Source: Niveibacterium microcysteis (GTDB taxonomy: Bacteria; Pseudomonadota; Gammaproteobacteria; Burkholderiales; Rhodocyclaceae). Taken from it: a DNA stretch of 64,000 bases. Below the pieces are notes generated by a model. The model worked only from the letters and a program-made list of their open reading frames with translations. It made no database searches and had not been told where the DNA came from. Of this stretch, positions 25,714 through 33,840 are shown piece by piece. Position 1 is the first letter of the stretch. Every line of letters begins with the position of its first letter. Made by a program: the position numbers and the translations under genes. Location of the stretch: positions 3,100,001 through 3,164,000 of the forward strand of contig NZ_CP071060.1 of the NCBI RefSeq assembly GCF_017161445.1, read 5' to 3'.

Positions 25714-27950
25714 CGTGCAAGATCCCGCCAGTTAAGACGACCTGATGACGGCGTACAGGGGTCGGCAACCATTTCGACCGTGCCGTCGCTCTTCTTAATC
25801 ACCTTATTGTCAACACATGCGCCCGAGCCCCCTCCAGCACCACTGTCTGTATCTCTAACGATTACCGGAAAACCTCCCGCAGGCGAGATCTTTCTGCTCG
25901 ATGGCACAGTACCACCACTCATCGTATCGTTCACATCGAAGGCGCCATCGCGATTAAGATCGAACGGCGGTACCGGCAACCGGGCGCCTGTAACCGCATC
26001 AACCTCGTTCAGCCAAGAATAACCGCTGGCCTTGCACGGGTCATCGGTGGGAACAGTGGAAATGAACAGGATCTTCCCGTCGACCAAAACTGGATCCTCA
26101 ATCACCCGCTCGCCTAACGCCGCGCCGTTCTCCTTAAGGTCAACATACCACCCGAGTCGGCCATAAACGTTCGTAGCTGGATCCCACCAATCTGGCGTGC
26201 CAGTATCGACAGTCCGGAGCGTGTTCGATGTCGCGACATGATCTTCATTATTTGAAAAGACATGCCCCAACAGCTTCGATCGGTCGATCACCGTGGGATA
26301 AGTGGTATCCCACACACCATAGAAGCTCTGAACGCGCGCATCCGCAAGGTCAGCCTCTTCAATCATTTTTCCAGATCCGAAGAGCACAAAAACGCCCCCC
26401 TTCGGATGCAGCGTAGCTTCAGGCGCAGTAGTAATCGGCTGAGCGCTCCCCACAGAATCCTTCGCTACGAACAACTTCTTACTGACAGACCACCCCGACA
26501 TCGACGCTGAGGTCAGGTCAAACTTCCAGACGTTGCCGTAAAGGTCACCTGCATAAGCGTAATCAACGATGCCGTCACCGTCGAGATCAATGACGGCGGG
26601 AGAAGACAACCCATTGGGCGTAGCCCCGACCGGCTCCCCGGTGTCAATAAAACGGAAGTTGCTACCCGACGACCACCCGCTCTTGCCGTCCTCAATGTAG
26701 GCGACATATAGACCCGCCTTTCCAGAATTGCTGTTATAGCCATTCCCGAATATTGCTGCCCACTTACCATTCTTCAACTTAGCGATCACCGGATGACCGT
26801 ACGCGAACCCGAGATTAGCGTCATCATCCGAGCGGAACTCCCACAAAACAGCGCTACCAGGTGACGACTCCGAAAACGAAGGGTTAGTCACGTCGATCGC
26901 AAACAGCCCCTTACCACCTGCTCGAAGCCCCCCGATCAAGACGGAGTGCCAGCCATCCGAAAACTGCGCATCGTTCACCTGGATATGCCCATCAACGAAT
27001 GCCCTATGCGGGTAGCTCTGCTCGGTAAGTGAGCGCAGATTCGGATAGACCGCCGAAGGCACATACGCCATTACCTCAACGCCATCCGACTCTCGAAACC
27101 CATGCAGCATTCCATCGTTCGCCCCCACATAGATGACCGGCGTTCTACCCATCTTCGAACTACGGAAAGCCGCGTAAGAAGGATCTGCGTAGCCATCGTT
27201 AGGCGCCGCGACCAATACCGGAGACGAGTGAGCGATATCGCCCAACTTGGTAATCGGGCGAGCGCGTAGAGTTCCAACGCTCCCCTCGTACGTGGCATCG
27301 CCACGAAGCCAGTTCAAACGATCAAGACCACTTCGCACCGAAGCGGCACCACTTATAGCTGTCTGTTGTCCAGCACTCAAACTTGCCCAACGGAAGGGAA
27401 TTGGCCGAGAGGCAACAGCGACATCGGGGTTGTAACTCAATATCGTCCGTGCATTGACGTACTTTGACGGACTCGCAACCACACTTGCATCATGAATCAG
27501 CTTACTCGCAGCAGACCAAGTCGGCGTGCCAGAAACAGACAACAGGCCAGAACTACCTCTAACGAAATTGTACTTTACAAGATCACCCCACCACATTTGC
27601 GCGTCGCTGGACACCAGCGCATTCCACGGGGGACTCAATCTATCGGTGGCAGACACCGTCGACAACGGGTGAAAAGAGCTAATGTAGGTTGCTGCGCCAC
27701 TCGAATACGACCCACCATTGACGGCCGCAGCGCCTGCCGCTCCTACCGTCGAATTAATTGCGCCCACGATATCTTTGAACGCATTAATTACATCGGTCGC
27801 GGAATCGGCAGAGAAAAATTTCCCTCGCGAATTAATTGCGGCATGCCAAAGATCAGATACGTTATTGACGCTATCATCGCTGGCGGCTGGCCACGGCGTA
27901 GCACCCGAAGCCAGACTCGAATAGCTTCCGCTGTACGTATCCCCCCCCAC
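25710..27950 (-). CDS. pilY1: PilY1 C-terminal part (second half of a frameshifted gene)
   Basis: These 746 codons hold the DLWHAAINSRGKFF block and the PilY1 beta-propeller (VYVGANDGMLHGF, AIFGNGYNSNSGKAGLYV). They also hold calcium-loop motifs DLDGDGIVDYAYAGDLYGNVWKFD and DLNRDGAFDVND that regulate pilus retraction in relatives. The apparent start is a GTG inside the G8 tract and has no ribosome-binding site, so this is not an independent gene. It continues the upstream half in another frame; adding one G to the tract would fuse the two. As written the protein would not be made at normal levels. The end overlaps pilE by four bases. Confidence 0.85.
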   Translation of the reverse strand: MGGDTYSGSYSSLASGATPWPAASDDSVNNVSDLWHAAINSRGKFFSADSATDVINAFKDIVGAINSTVGAAGAAAVNGGSYSSGAATYISSFHPLSTVSATDRLSPPWNALVSSDAQMWWGDLVKYNFVRGSSGLLSVSGTPTWSAASKLIHDASVVASPSKYVNARTILSYNPDVAVASRPIPFRWASLSAGQQTAISGAASVRSGLDRLNWLRGDATYEGSVGTLRARPITKLGDIAHSSPVLVAAPNDGYADPSYAAFRSSKMGRTPVIYVGANDGMLHGFRESDGVEVMAYVPSAVYPNLRSLTEQSYPHRAFVDGHIQVNDAQFSDGWHSVLIGGLRAGGKGLFAIDVTNPSFSESSPGSAVLWEFRSDDDANLGFAYGHPVIAKLKNGKWAAIFGNGYNSNSGKAGLYVAYIEDGKSGWSSGSNFRFIDTGEPVGATPNGLSSPAVIDLDGDGIVDYAYAGDLYGNVWKFDLTSASMSGWSVSKKLFVAKDSVGSAQPITTAPEATLHPKGGVFVLFGSGKMIEEADLADARVQSFYGVWDTTYPTVIDRSKLLGHVFSNNEDHVATSNTLRTVDTGTPDWWDPATNVYGRLGWYVDLKENGAALGERVIEDPVLVDGKILFISTVPTDDPCKASGYSWLNEVDAVTGARLPVPPFDLNRDGAFDVNDTMSGGTVPSSRKISPAGGFPVIVRDTDSGAGGGSGACVDNKVIKKSDGTVEMVADPCTPSSGRLNWRDLAR

Positions 27951-29359
27951 ACAAGGGGAGGCGAGGACGCCGCGAGCATTTTCGTAAGCCCCAAACCAAT
28001 TGTGTAGGTGGTCAAATGCTGCCAGTTGGCGGGATCGTAGTGCGGATCCTTATAGTCGGCCGCCGACCAACTTGCCAACACGTCGGCCTCCGGGCCAATC
28101 AACGCGGGGTTAGTGTGGCGGCGGGGCACCAGGTTATCAATATCAGTGCGCAGGTCATACGCCCAAAACGCGAACGCCAAATCGGCCAGCGTACTCGGCG
28201 TAGTTGTATCGCTGTAAGGCGGCGCAGCGACGTAAACCTTTCCGTCAGGTAACGTTCTGCCGGTTCCATCTACATTGTTGTTTGAACAACCACTGATCCC
28301 ACTACAAGCATTTATTGTTGGTTCGGTACCGCCATTGCTGTTCCACCTTCCATCCGTCATCAGAACCGCATAGCTCGCGCGGCAAGCATATCGGGGCAGT
28401 TCGGTTTGTTGCGGATCAAACGCATACGGATCATCCACACCACTGCCGTTGCGAAGGTAGTTTCCTGTTCGCTGCAAGGCCGCGCGCAGCGGAGTGCCGC
28501 TATTTGCCGGGAGCCGAGAAAGCCAGTTATAGAAGTCATCTTTATTGGTCTCGTAACGTCTAATCTTGTTACGGTAGCTAGTAGATGACCAACCGGTGCA
28601 CGAATCGTTGAATGCAGAGCACTTATTTAGCGACTGCCATCCAAGCCGAATCCCTTTATCTAGGTCCGCGAACGCCAAAGTCGCCGCACTGGCAACCATT
28701 AGATTTCTGGTGCGATAGAAGGAATACCAATTCGCGAAGTTCTGTTTCTCCGCAGAAGAAAGGCCATTCACCTTTACGAGCGTATAGCAGGCGTCACTTG
28801 TGTCTGTATCCGCACAACTGGACTTGTGAACATAGTAATAGGCACCGACGTTCGCGGTCACAGAGGTGGCGCCGAGTGCGGTCAGGTCGTTTGGGTGATT
28901 CGCACGAGTCTGGGCCGTGCCAGAAGGATTGTATTCGGTCGTCGCCCGGTAGCCTCCAGACAAATCCACGGCGCCTTTCGTTGGATCAAATCCGTTGATC
29001 GGCGCACTTGTATACGAGGCTGCATAGGTGCCACCGGAAGCCGGCGGTTTCAATGGGGGCGCGTACGTAACACTGGGGTCAAAATAGATCGGATTGTAAT
29101 GAGCGCTGAATGCCCGTTTTTTGCTATAACCCGTGCCGCTGGTAACAAAATCGCCCGACATGCCATCCGGCGCATACCCCCAAGACATACTCCCCGAGTC
29201 ATCCAACGTAACGAGTAAATTCGGTTTCTGCGCCGATTTCACAAACAATGGCTGCTGAGCGAGATTCAGCGGCGCCGCAATCGAAGAAAATGGCGTTATC
29301 GCCATTAAACCCGCAAGTGCGGAGCAGGCCAGCCGACGGAAATTCATCGTAGGCACCAT
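27788..29359 (-). CDS. pilY1: PilY1 N-terminal part with von Willebrand A-like domain (first half of a frameshifted gene)
   Basis: The start ATG at 29359 follows AGGAG closely. A Sec signal (FRRLACSALAGLMAITPFSSIAA) leads into a vWA-like domain with the metal-site motif TLDDSGSMSWGY, then the PilY1/PilC region (NWYSFYRTRNLMVASAATLAFADL, CRASYAVLMTDGRWNS). Authentic sequence ends at the G8 tract near 27948; the last 50 or so codons are out-of-frame read-through. PilY1 is the pilus-tip adhesin and assembly factor. The separate halves total the size of a normal PilY1 (about 1215 residues), so the gene was intact apart from this one shift. Confidence 0.85.
   Translation of the reverse strand: MVPTMNFRRLACSALAGLMAITPFSSIAAPLNLAQQPLFVKSAQKPNLLVTLDDSGSMSWGYAPDGMSGDFVTSGTGYSKKRAFSAHYNPIYFDPSVTYAPPLKPPASGGTYAASYTSAPINGFDPTKGAVDLSGGYRATTEYNPSGTAQTRANHPNDLTALGATSVTANVGAYYYVHKSSCADTDTSDACYTLVKVNGLSSAEKQNFANWYSFYRTRNLMVASAATLAFADLDKGIRLGWQSLNKCSAFNDSCTGWSSTSYRNKIRRYETNKDDFYNWLSRLPANSGTPLRAALQRTGNYLRNGSGVDDPYAFDPQQTELPRYACRASYAVLMTDGRWNSNGGTEPTINACSGISGCSNNNVDGTGRTLPDGKVYVAAPPYSDTTTPSTLADLAFAFWAYDLRTDIDNLVPRRHTNPALIGPEADVLASWSAADYKDPHYDPANWQHLTTYTIGLGLTKMLAASSPPLVWGGIRTAEAIRVWLRVLRRGQPPAMIASITYLIFGMPQLIREGNFSLPIPRPM
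27941..27948 (-). repeat. Homopolymer G8 tract (minus strand) at the pilY1 frameshift
   Basis: Eight consecutive C on the plus strand (G on the coding strand) lie exactly where pilY1 changes frame. With eight G the reading is LVW-GG-IRT and then runs on about 45 more codons to a stop; with nine G it becomes LVW-GG-DTYSGSY and enters the remainder of PilY1. It is the longest G or C run I noticed in the window. Confidence 0.9.
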
Positions 29360-29383
29360 ATCACTCTCCTATTATCAATTCGC

Positions 29384-29968
29384 TTACGGTTGCAGCGTCG
29401 CCTGCACCCAAGCCTGCACCTCATTTCGAGGCCCAAAGCCTTGTGCGGTCACTCGGTAGCGAGGTTTCGACTTACCGACTTTCAAGGACTGCCCCGGCAG
29501 AGGCGTATTAATGCCTTCAACAATGTAGCGCGGTTGAGCCGAAACCGACGACGGCCCACCCGTTGTTGCGAGAGGCGGATTCCCACCAAAACGGCCATAG
29601 ACCACCGACGCTGCCGCCATCTGCGCCGACCAAGCCGGCTCTGCGCCAGCAGCCGCGGGCAGACACAAGCCTCTTAACACCGGGTCGGCGGGGTTGCAGT
29701 CGGCGGCAAACCCCGTAAGGCCGGAAATGTTCGCAGCCCTCGCACTTGCAGGCGTTAGCAAATCAACCTCCGCGTCCCTCAACGCTGCCTCTGCCGCCTG
29801 AAATGCGATCGCTTGCTCGCGGGTATAGCGCGCCATCCGTTCGTCCATCGTAGCGGTGCGCATAGAAGCCAAACCCATGATTGTAATTACCAATAAAATC
29901 AACAAGCTAACAATCAGAGTCGCGCCACGTTCCTGCAACAAGGAGTTTTCAAAATTCCGCGCGATCAT
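29384..29968 (-). CDS. pilX: Type IV minor pilin PilX
   Basis: A 194-residue PilX family protein. It begins with the family pattern QERGATLIVSLLILLVITIMGLASMRTATMDERMA, where the leader ends at G-A rather than G-F, followed by AFQAAEAALRDAE. It overlaps pilW by four bases (ATGA) and is 24 bases upstream of pilY1. PilX joins the tip complex and supports PilY1 presentation in Pseudomonas-type systems. Confidence 0.88.
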   Translation of the reverse strand: MIARNFENSLLQERGATLIVSLLILLVITIMGLASMRTATMDERMARYTREQAIAFQAAEAALRDAEVDLLTPASARAANISGLTGFAADCNPADPVLRGLCLPAAAGAEPAWSAQMAAASVVYGRFGGNPPLATTGGPSSVSAQPRYIVEGINTPLPGQSLKVGKSKPRYRVTAQGFGPRNEVQAWVQATLQP

Positions 29969-30852
29969 GACGTTCGATTCCTAAGCTCTACAGAGAAGCT
30001 CACCACACGTCTCGCCCGTCTGTCCTGGGGGTCCACGAAGTTGGCACCTCCATCCCCCAAAGCGGGATAAGCTCCGCCAAATAGGTTGTATGTATAAGCC
30101 GAATTTTGTATAGCGCCCGCATCGCTCCGAATCAGCAACGCTATTTGGAGAGCCAGCACGTTGCCCATATTGGCAACAGCGCTGGCGGGCACCCAGCGAT
30201 CAACATTTCTATCCCCGTTCGTATCCTCGCCGTAAAGGACTTGAAGGGTATCTACGCCGTAGATGAGCGGAACTTGAGTCGCGACCGGCCCGCCGGCCGC
30301 GATATTCGCAGGACCGCGGATCACGTCGCAAACGAGTGTTGGGGTATTCGTTGCGAGATCAGCCGGGTTAGTAGGCAGCATGACAATTCGGAAACGCTGT
30401 TCAACAATCTGAGCAGCCGGCACAGCGAGCCCCTCGCAATCGATCGTTGATCCGTCTGCCACCCCGGGGGTTGAGCCATCCGCCCCCCAAAACCTCATTC
30501 GAACCTCATCCGCAGTACCGACCGGGCCCACGTCATTCGCCCCGCACAACGCTTGTGTGATATCGAACGGTGCCACTCCGCAATTTGCAAGGACGCTGTT
30601 GAAATTCATCCTCGACGCCACCGGATGAAATCCTGCCTGTCGGATCTGCTTTGTAAGCACATCAAAACCAACACGAGCCCCATCCTGAATACCGGAGGAA
30701 GCTTGCGTGGCCCTCGCCGCAATCAGGTTCCCCGAGAACAATCTCGTCGCGGCCAAAACGACCACCATTCCAATCACAAGCGACACCAGTAACTCGACCA
30801 GAGTCAACCCGTGCAACCATCTCTTTTCAGAATGCTGTTTCATGACGGGCAC
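29965..30852 (-). CDS. pilW: Type IV minor pilin PilW
   Basis: A 295-residue PilW protein with the leader and helix LHGLTLVELLVSLVIGMVVVLAATRLF, the large variable C-terminal domain and the middle motif RVGFDVLTKQIRQAGFHP. The coding frame opens with GTG at 30852 directly after the pilV stop; an ATG three codons later (30843) is an equally possible start. It belongs to the fimT-pilV-pilW-pilX-pilY1-pilE operon. Confidence 0.87.
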   Translation of the reverse strand: MPVMKQHSEKRWLHGLTLVELLVSLVIGMVVVLAATRLFSGNLIAARATQASSGIQDGARVGFDVLTKQIRQAGFHPVASRMNFNSVLANCGVAPFDITQALCGANDVGPVGTADEVRMRFWGADGSTPGVADGSTIDCEGLAVPAAQIVEQRFRIVMLPTNPADLATNTPTLVCDVIRGPANIAAGGPVATQVPLIYGVDTLQVLYGEDTNGDRNVDRWVPASAVANMGNVLALQIALLIRSDAGAIQNSAYTYNLFGGAYPALGDGGANFVDPQDRRARRVVSFSVELRNRTS

Positions 30853-31434
30853 TCATGGCAAAAAGGTCAATGCATAGCGGCGTTGAATCAGCGAACCCGC
30901 AGTTGCATTCTCTGTTGCGGTTACCGATCGCTCCGACCACCAAATCTTAATCACGATGGGGTCGGTCGCCCCCCCAGTGCACGCTGGCGCGGCAGGTGTG
31001 CCAGCCTCCGGCGTGAGGGTGCGGCAAACGACAGCGCGGGCCTGCGGCAGACGCGCAGACCTAGCCTGGAGAAGCCCTGCCAGAGACGCGTCGGTCAGAC
31101 CCCGAGCCCAAACCCTCAGATCAAAATCTGCTTGCTGCGCCGGCGTACATGCCACCGAGAAGCAGTTCGTGGGCAACGCGGCACCGTTGGGGATTGGCGT
31201 AGCGACGCCCCAAGCGGGGGCGAGATAGCTGGCGATGGCGGTTCGATTTGCACGAATCCTGTCGGCAAGCTCGTAGGCGGCTTGAGTGGCCACGGTTCGA
31301 CTTGCCGCATCCGCAGCACCCCGAGTGCTCAGAACAAACATCCCGGAGACACCGAGCAGTCCGACAGCGACCACTACGATGGCGACCAGCACCTCAATTA
31401 GGCTTGATCCCGACTGCCCACGCCCGTTATTCAT
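30853..31434 (-). CDS. pilV: Type IV minor pilin PilV
   Basis: A 193-residue PilV protein. The prepilin segment is GQSGSSLIEVLVAIVVVAVGLLGV, followed by AYELADRIRANRTA, which is typical of PilV. ATG 31434 is chosen because AGGGGAG lies at 31436-31443 just upstream; an earlier in-frame ATG would overlap fimT. An in-frame run of seven G (30969-30975 on the plus strand as C) codes for Gly-Gly. The gene abuts pilW. Confidence 0.87.
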   Translation of the reverse strand: MNNGRGQSGSSLIEVLVAIVVVAVGLLGVSGMFVLSTRGAADAASRTVATQAAYELADRIRANRTAIASYLAPAWGVATPIPNGAALPTNCFSVACTPAQQADFDLRVWARGLTDASLAGLLQARSARLPQARAVVCRTLTPEAGTPAAPACTGGATDPIVIKIWWSERSVTATENATAGSLIQRRYALTFLP

Positions 31435-31447
31435 CGCTCCCCTCACA

Positions 31448-31954
31448 TTACACACACGCAGCTGCTGTCGGGTATGCCGTAACCACGCCAGTCAGGCGCG
31501 CATCAAGCACCCGACCAAGCCGCCCTGACACGCAAACAGTCCACTGCCGTGCCACATTTAATCGCCCCGTCATCTGAAACGTGGTGGAGAGCGGAGCCCC
31601 CGTCACGGCAATACGGATTTGCGGACTTTCGATCCGTCGCGTCCGAACGATATCGGTTGCAGCGGCAATTACGCCATCCCCATCGGGATCTGAGAACACA
31701 ATCCAACCTCGAGACCAGTCGCCAACAGCGCCGCATGCGACACCATCAGCGCTCGGACAAAGTGACACTCGGCCGCCCCGCCGCGAGGCCTCAATGCGCG
31801 CCAACATCAGATCGCTAGATAGATCGCTCGCAGCGCCCGCGATTCGTTGCCTCGCCAGGACATCTGAGAAGCTCGGGGCTGCCAGCGCCAGGAGAATTCC
31901 CAAAATGGTGACGGTGATCATCAACTCGACAAGCGTAAAACCTTTCTGAGCCAC
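31448..31954 (-). CDS. fimT: Type IV pilin FimT/GspH-like
   Basis: A 168-residue pseudopilin with a very short leader: AQKGFTLVELMITVTILGILLALAAPSF. A GspH/FimT domain follows (LMLARIEASRRGGRVSLCPSADG, DWSRGWIVFSDPDGDG). The start is GTG at 31954 with AGGAGG at 31959-31964. It is the first gene of the minor pilin operon; some FimT proteins bind DNA during uptake, which is a family trait rather than something visible here. Confidence 0.86.
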   Translation of the reverse strand: MAQKGFTLVELMITVTILGILLALAAPSFSDVLARQRIAGAASDLSSDLMLARIEASRRGGRVSLCPSADGVACGAVGDWSRGWIVFSDPDGDGVIAAATDIVRTRRIESPQIRIAVTGAPLSTTFQMTGRLNVARQWTVCVSGRLGRVLDARLTGVVTAYPTAAACV

Positions 31955-32047
31955 ATCGCCTCCTATCTCACGCCTTCACTGTAGCCGCATCAAGAACGCA
32001 CTTGATCTCTCCGACGACGAATGGTCTTCACCCTGAGACGAGCGGAT

Positions 32048-32965
32048 CTAGCTGCCGACACCTGCGGCGGCCCACTCAGGGCGCTCGCAGTAATGATGCT
32101 TCAACCGATCAATGAACAACCGCACCCGCAACGCAATGTTGCGTCGCTGCGGAAATACGGCATGTATTCCAACCGGCGGAGCGGAGAAGTCATCAAGGAC
32201 AGACACCAAACGGCCAGCGGCCAAATCGCCACCAACCTCCCACATAGAACGCCAGGCCAGCCCAACGCCCGCTAGCGCCCACTCACGGAGCACGGCGCCA
32301 TCGTTGCACTCAAATACTCCTGCTACCCGGTAGGTTCGGGGCGTCATTGCTCTTTCTGGATCGAGGAGCACCCACCCGCGCTGCTGCGAGAGCGCCAAGC
32401 CATGATGCGACACGAGGTCCGCCGGAACGCTAGGCGTTCCCCACCGCAGCAGGTATTCGGGGCTCGCGACAACGACGCGACGATTCTCGCCAAGCCGCAC
32501 CGAAACAAGGCTTGAGTCCGCAAGATCGCCAAGTCGAACAGCTACGTCGATCCCTTCGTTTACAAGATCCACAACGCGGTCCGAAAGGTCCAGACTCACC
32601 GTAACGTCAGGATTGTCACGAAGAAATTCCATCACGACCGGCGCAACGTGGCGGCGTCCGAATCCTGCCGGAGCCGACACTCGAATATGACCGCTTGCCT
32701 TAATTCCACCCAGGCTGACGGATGCCTCAGCGTTGGCGAGATCATTGAGCACGCGCTGGCAGTCCTCCAGAAAAGCGGCTCCCTCGAAAGTTAGAGTTAG
32801 CCTCCTCGACGTACGCACCATTAGCTTCACCCCAAGCCGCGCCTCTAGTGCGTCAAGTCTCCGACTGACGACTGCCGGTGTGACACCCTCCATCGCCGCT
32901 GCTGCGCTCAAACTACCGCGCTGCACGGACGAGACGAAGGCTGAAATCTCCTTGAAACGATCCAT
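32048..32965 (-). CDS. LysR-family transcriptional regulator
   Basis: A 305-residue LysR regulator with the DNA-binding domain FKEISAFVSSVQRGSLSAAAA and VVSRRLDALEARLGVKLMVRTSRRLTLT. The effector domain SGHIRVSAPAGFGRRHVAP is of the DmlR/CrgA-like group. It is divergent from the haloacid dehalogenase gene with about 155 bases between, so it may regulate that gene, but there is no direct evidence. It marks the return to GC-rich sequence after the pilin block. Confidence 0.87.
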   Translation of the reverse strand: MDRFKEISAFVSSVQRGSLSAAAAMEGVTPAVVSRRLDALEARLGVKLMVRTSRRLTLTFEGAAFLEDCQRVLNDLANAEASVSLGGIKASGHIRVSAPAGFGRRHVAPVVMEFLRDNPDVTVSLDLSDRVVDLVNEGIDVAVRLGDLADSSLVSVRLGENRRVVVASPEYLLRWGTPSVPADLVSHHGLALSQQRGWVLLDPERAMTPRTYRVAGVFECNDGAVLREWALAGVGLAWRSMWEVGGDLAAGRLVSVLDDFSAPPVGIHAVFPQRRNIALRVRLFIDRLKHHYCERPEWAAAGVGS

Positions 32966-33066
32966 TGTTGACCAAACCGCAAAGATGAATTGACCTTGGC
33001 GAGAATTCTAAACATTTCCAAAGACTAATAGACTTCGGTCGCAGCTTGCGCATTGACCTGCGCAGC

Positions 33067-33108
33067 GCCGCCTCTCGCCGGGGGGACGGGAGGCGGCGGC
33101 TGTTTTTT
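33067..33108 (+). terminator. Terminator-like hairpin in the leader of the haloacid dehalogenase gene
   Basis: GCCGCCTC (33067-33074) pairs with GAGGCGGC (33090-33097); a run of six T follows at 33103-33108, and the dehalogenase ATG is at 33120. There is no upstream gene on this strand to terminate, so it may be a transcription attenuator or end a short leader/small RNA starting in the divergent promoter region. Confidence 0.5.
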
Positions 33109-33119
33109 CGGGGGAAGCG

Positions 33120-33809
33120 ATGCGGTACTCGGCCGTCCTGTTCGATGCTTATGGCACGCTGTTCGACGTTCATTCCGTCGTAGCGCTGGCCGACCAGCTC
33201 GCCACTGGGCGGGGGGCAGAGCTATCAACGCTCTGGCGCCAGAAGCAGATCGAGTACACCCAGCTAAGAACGCTGGCGGGGCGGTACAAGCCGTTTTGGG
33301 AAGTGACTCGGGATGGGCTGGATTTTGCCGTCGAGCGTCTCGACCTGGGGCTCACAAACCAGCAGCGCGATCGCCTGATGAATCAGTACGCATGCCTCGC
33401 AGCCTTCCCGGATGTAAAGCCGACGCTCAAGCGGCTGCGGGAACACGGGCTGACACTCGGCATCCTGTCGAACGGTACGTCGCAGATGCTCGATATCGCG
33501 CTAAAAAGCGCCGGCATCGCACCGCTACTCGACCACGTGCTGTCGGCCGACACCGTCGGCGCTTACAAGACATCGCCTACCGCCTACGCGCTTGGCACTT
33601 CGGCCCTGAAACGCCCGGCCAAAGAGATCCTGTTCGTTTCTTCGAACGGCTGGGACGCGGCCGGTGCCGGCTGGTTCGGGTTCAACACGTTCTGGTGCAA
33701 CCGGACAGGACAACCGCGCGAACACCTAGATATCGCACCGAACGCGGAAGGGCGCTCACTCAGCGACCTACTTGAATACGTTGCCGGCAAGCAGGCCGGC
33801 AAGCAGTGA
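33120..33809 (+). CDS. Haloacid dehalogenase, type II
   Basis: A 229-residue HAD-superfamily enzyme like (S)-2-haloacid dehalogenases, which hydrolyse 2-halo acids through an aspartyl ester. Motif I is VLFDAYGTLFDVHS with nucleophile D9. Motif II is ILSNGTSQML, and the conserved lysine (TVGAYKTSPTAYALG) and SSNGWDAAGAGWFGF complete the site. The substrate could differ. The start is preceded by GGGGGAAG. Malate synthase follows 31 bases downstream on the same strand; glyoxylate is one possible dehalogenation product, so a metabolic link is conceivable but unproven. Confidence 0.85.
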   Translation: MRYSAVLFDAYGTLFDVHSVVALADQLATGRGAELSTLWRQKQIEYTQLRTLAGRYKPFWEVTRDGLDFAVERLDLGLTNQQRDRLMNQYACLAAFPDVKPTLKRLREHGLTLGILSNGTSQMLDIALKSAGIAPLLDHVLSADTVGAYKTSPTAYALGTSALKRPAKEILFVSSNGWDAAGAGWFGFNTFWCNRTGQPREHLDIAPNAEGRSLSDLLEYVAGKQAGKQ

Positions 33810-33840
33810 AGATTCCGATTTAGAAGACAAGGAGACAACC

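Noticed and set aside
25710..29359. Two separate PilY1-like genes instead of one frameshifted gene
   Set aside because: The halves are complementary, the second has no ribosome-binding site and begins inside a G run, and the sum equals one full-length PilY1.
30969..30975. G7 run in pilV as a second phase-variable tract
   Set aside because: The gene is in frame through the run and encodes Gly-Gly; without a variant I see no evidence for switching.
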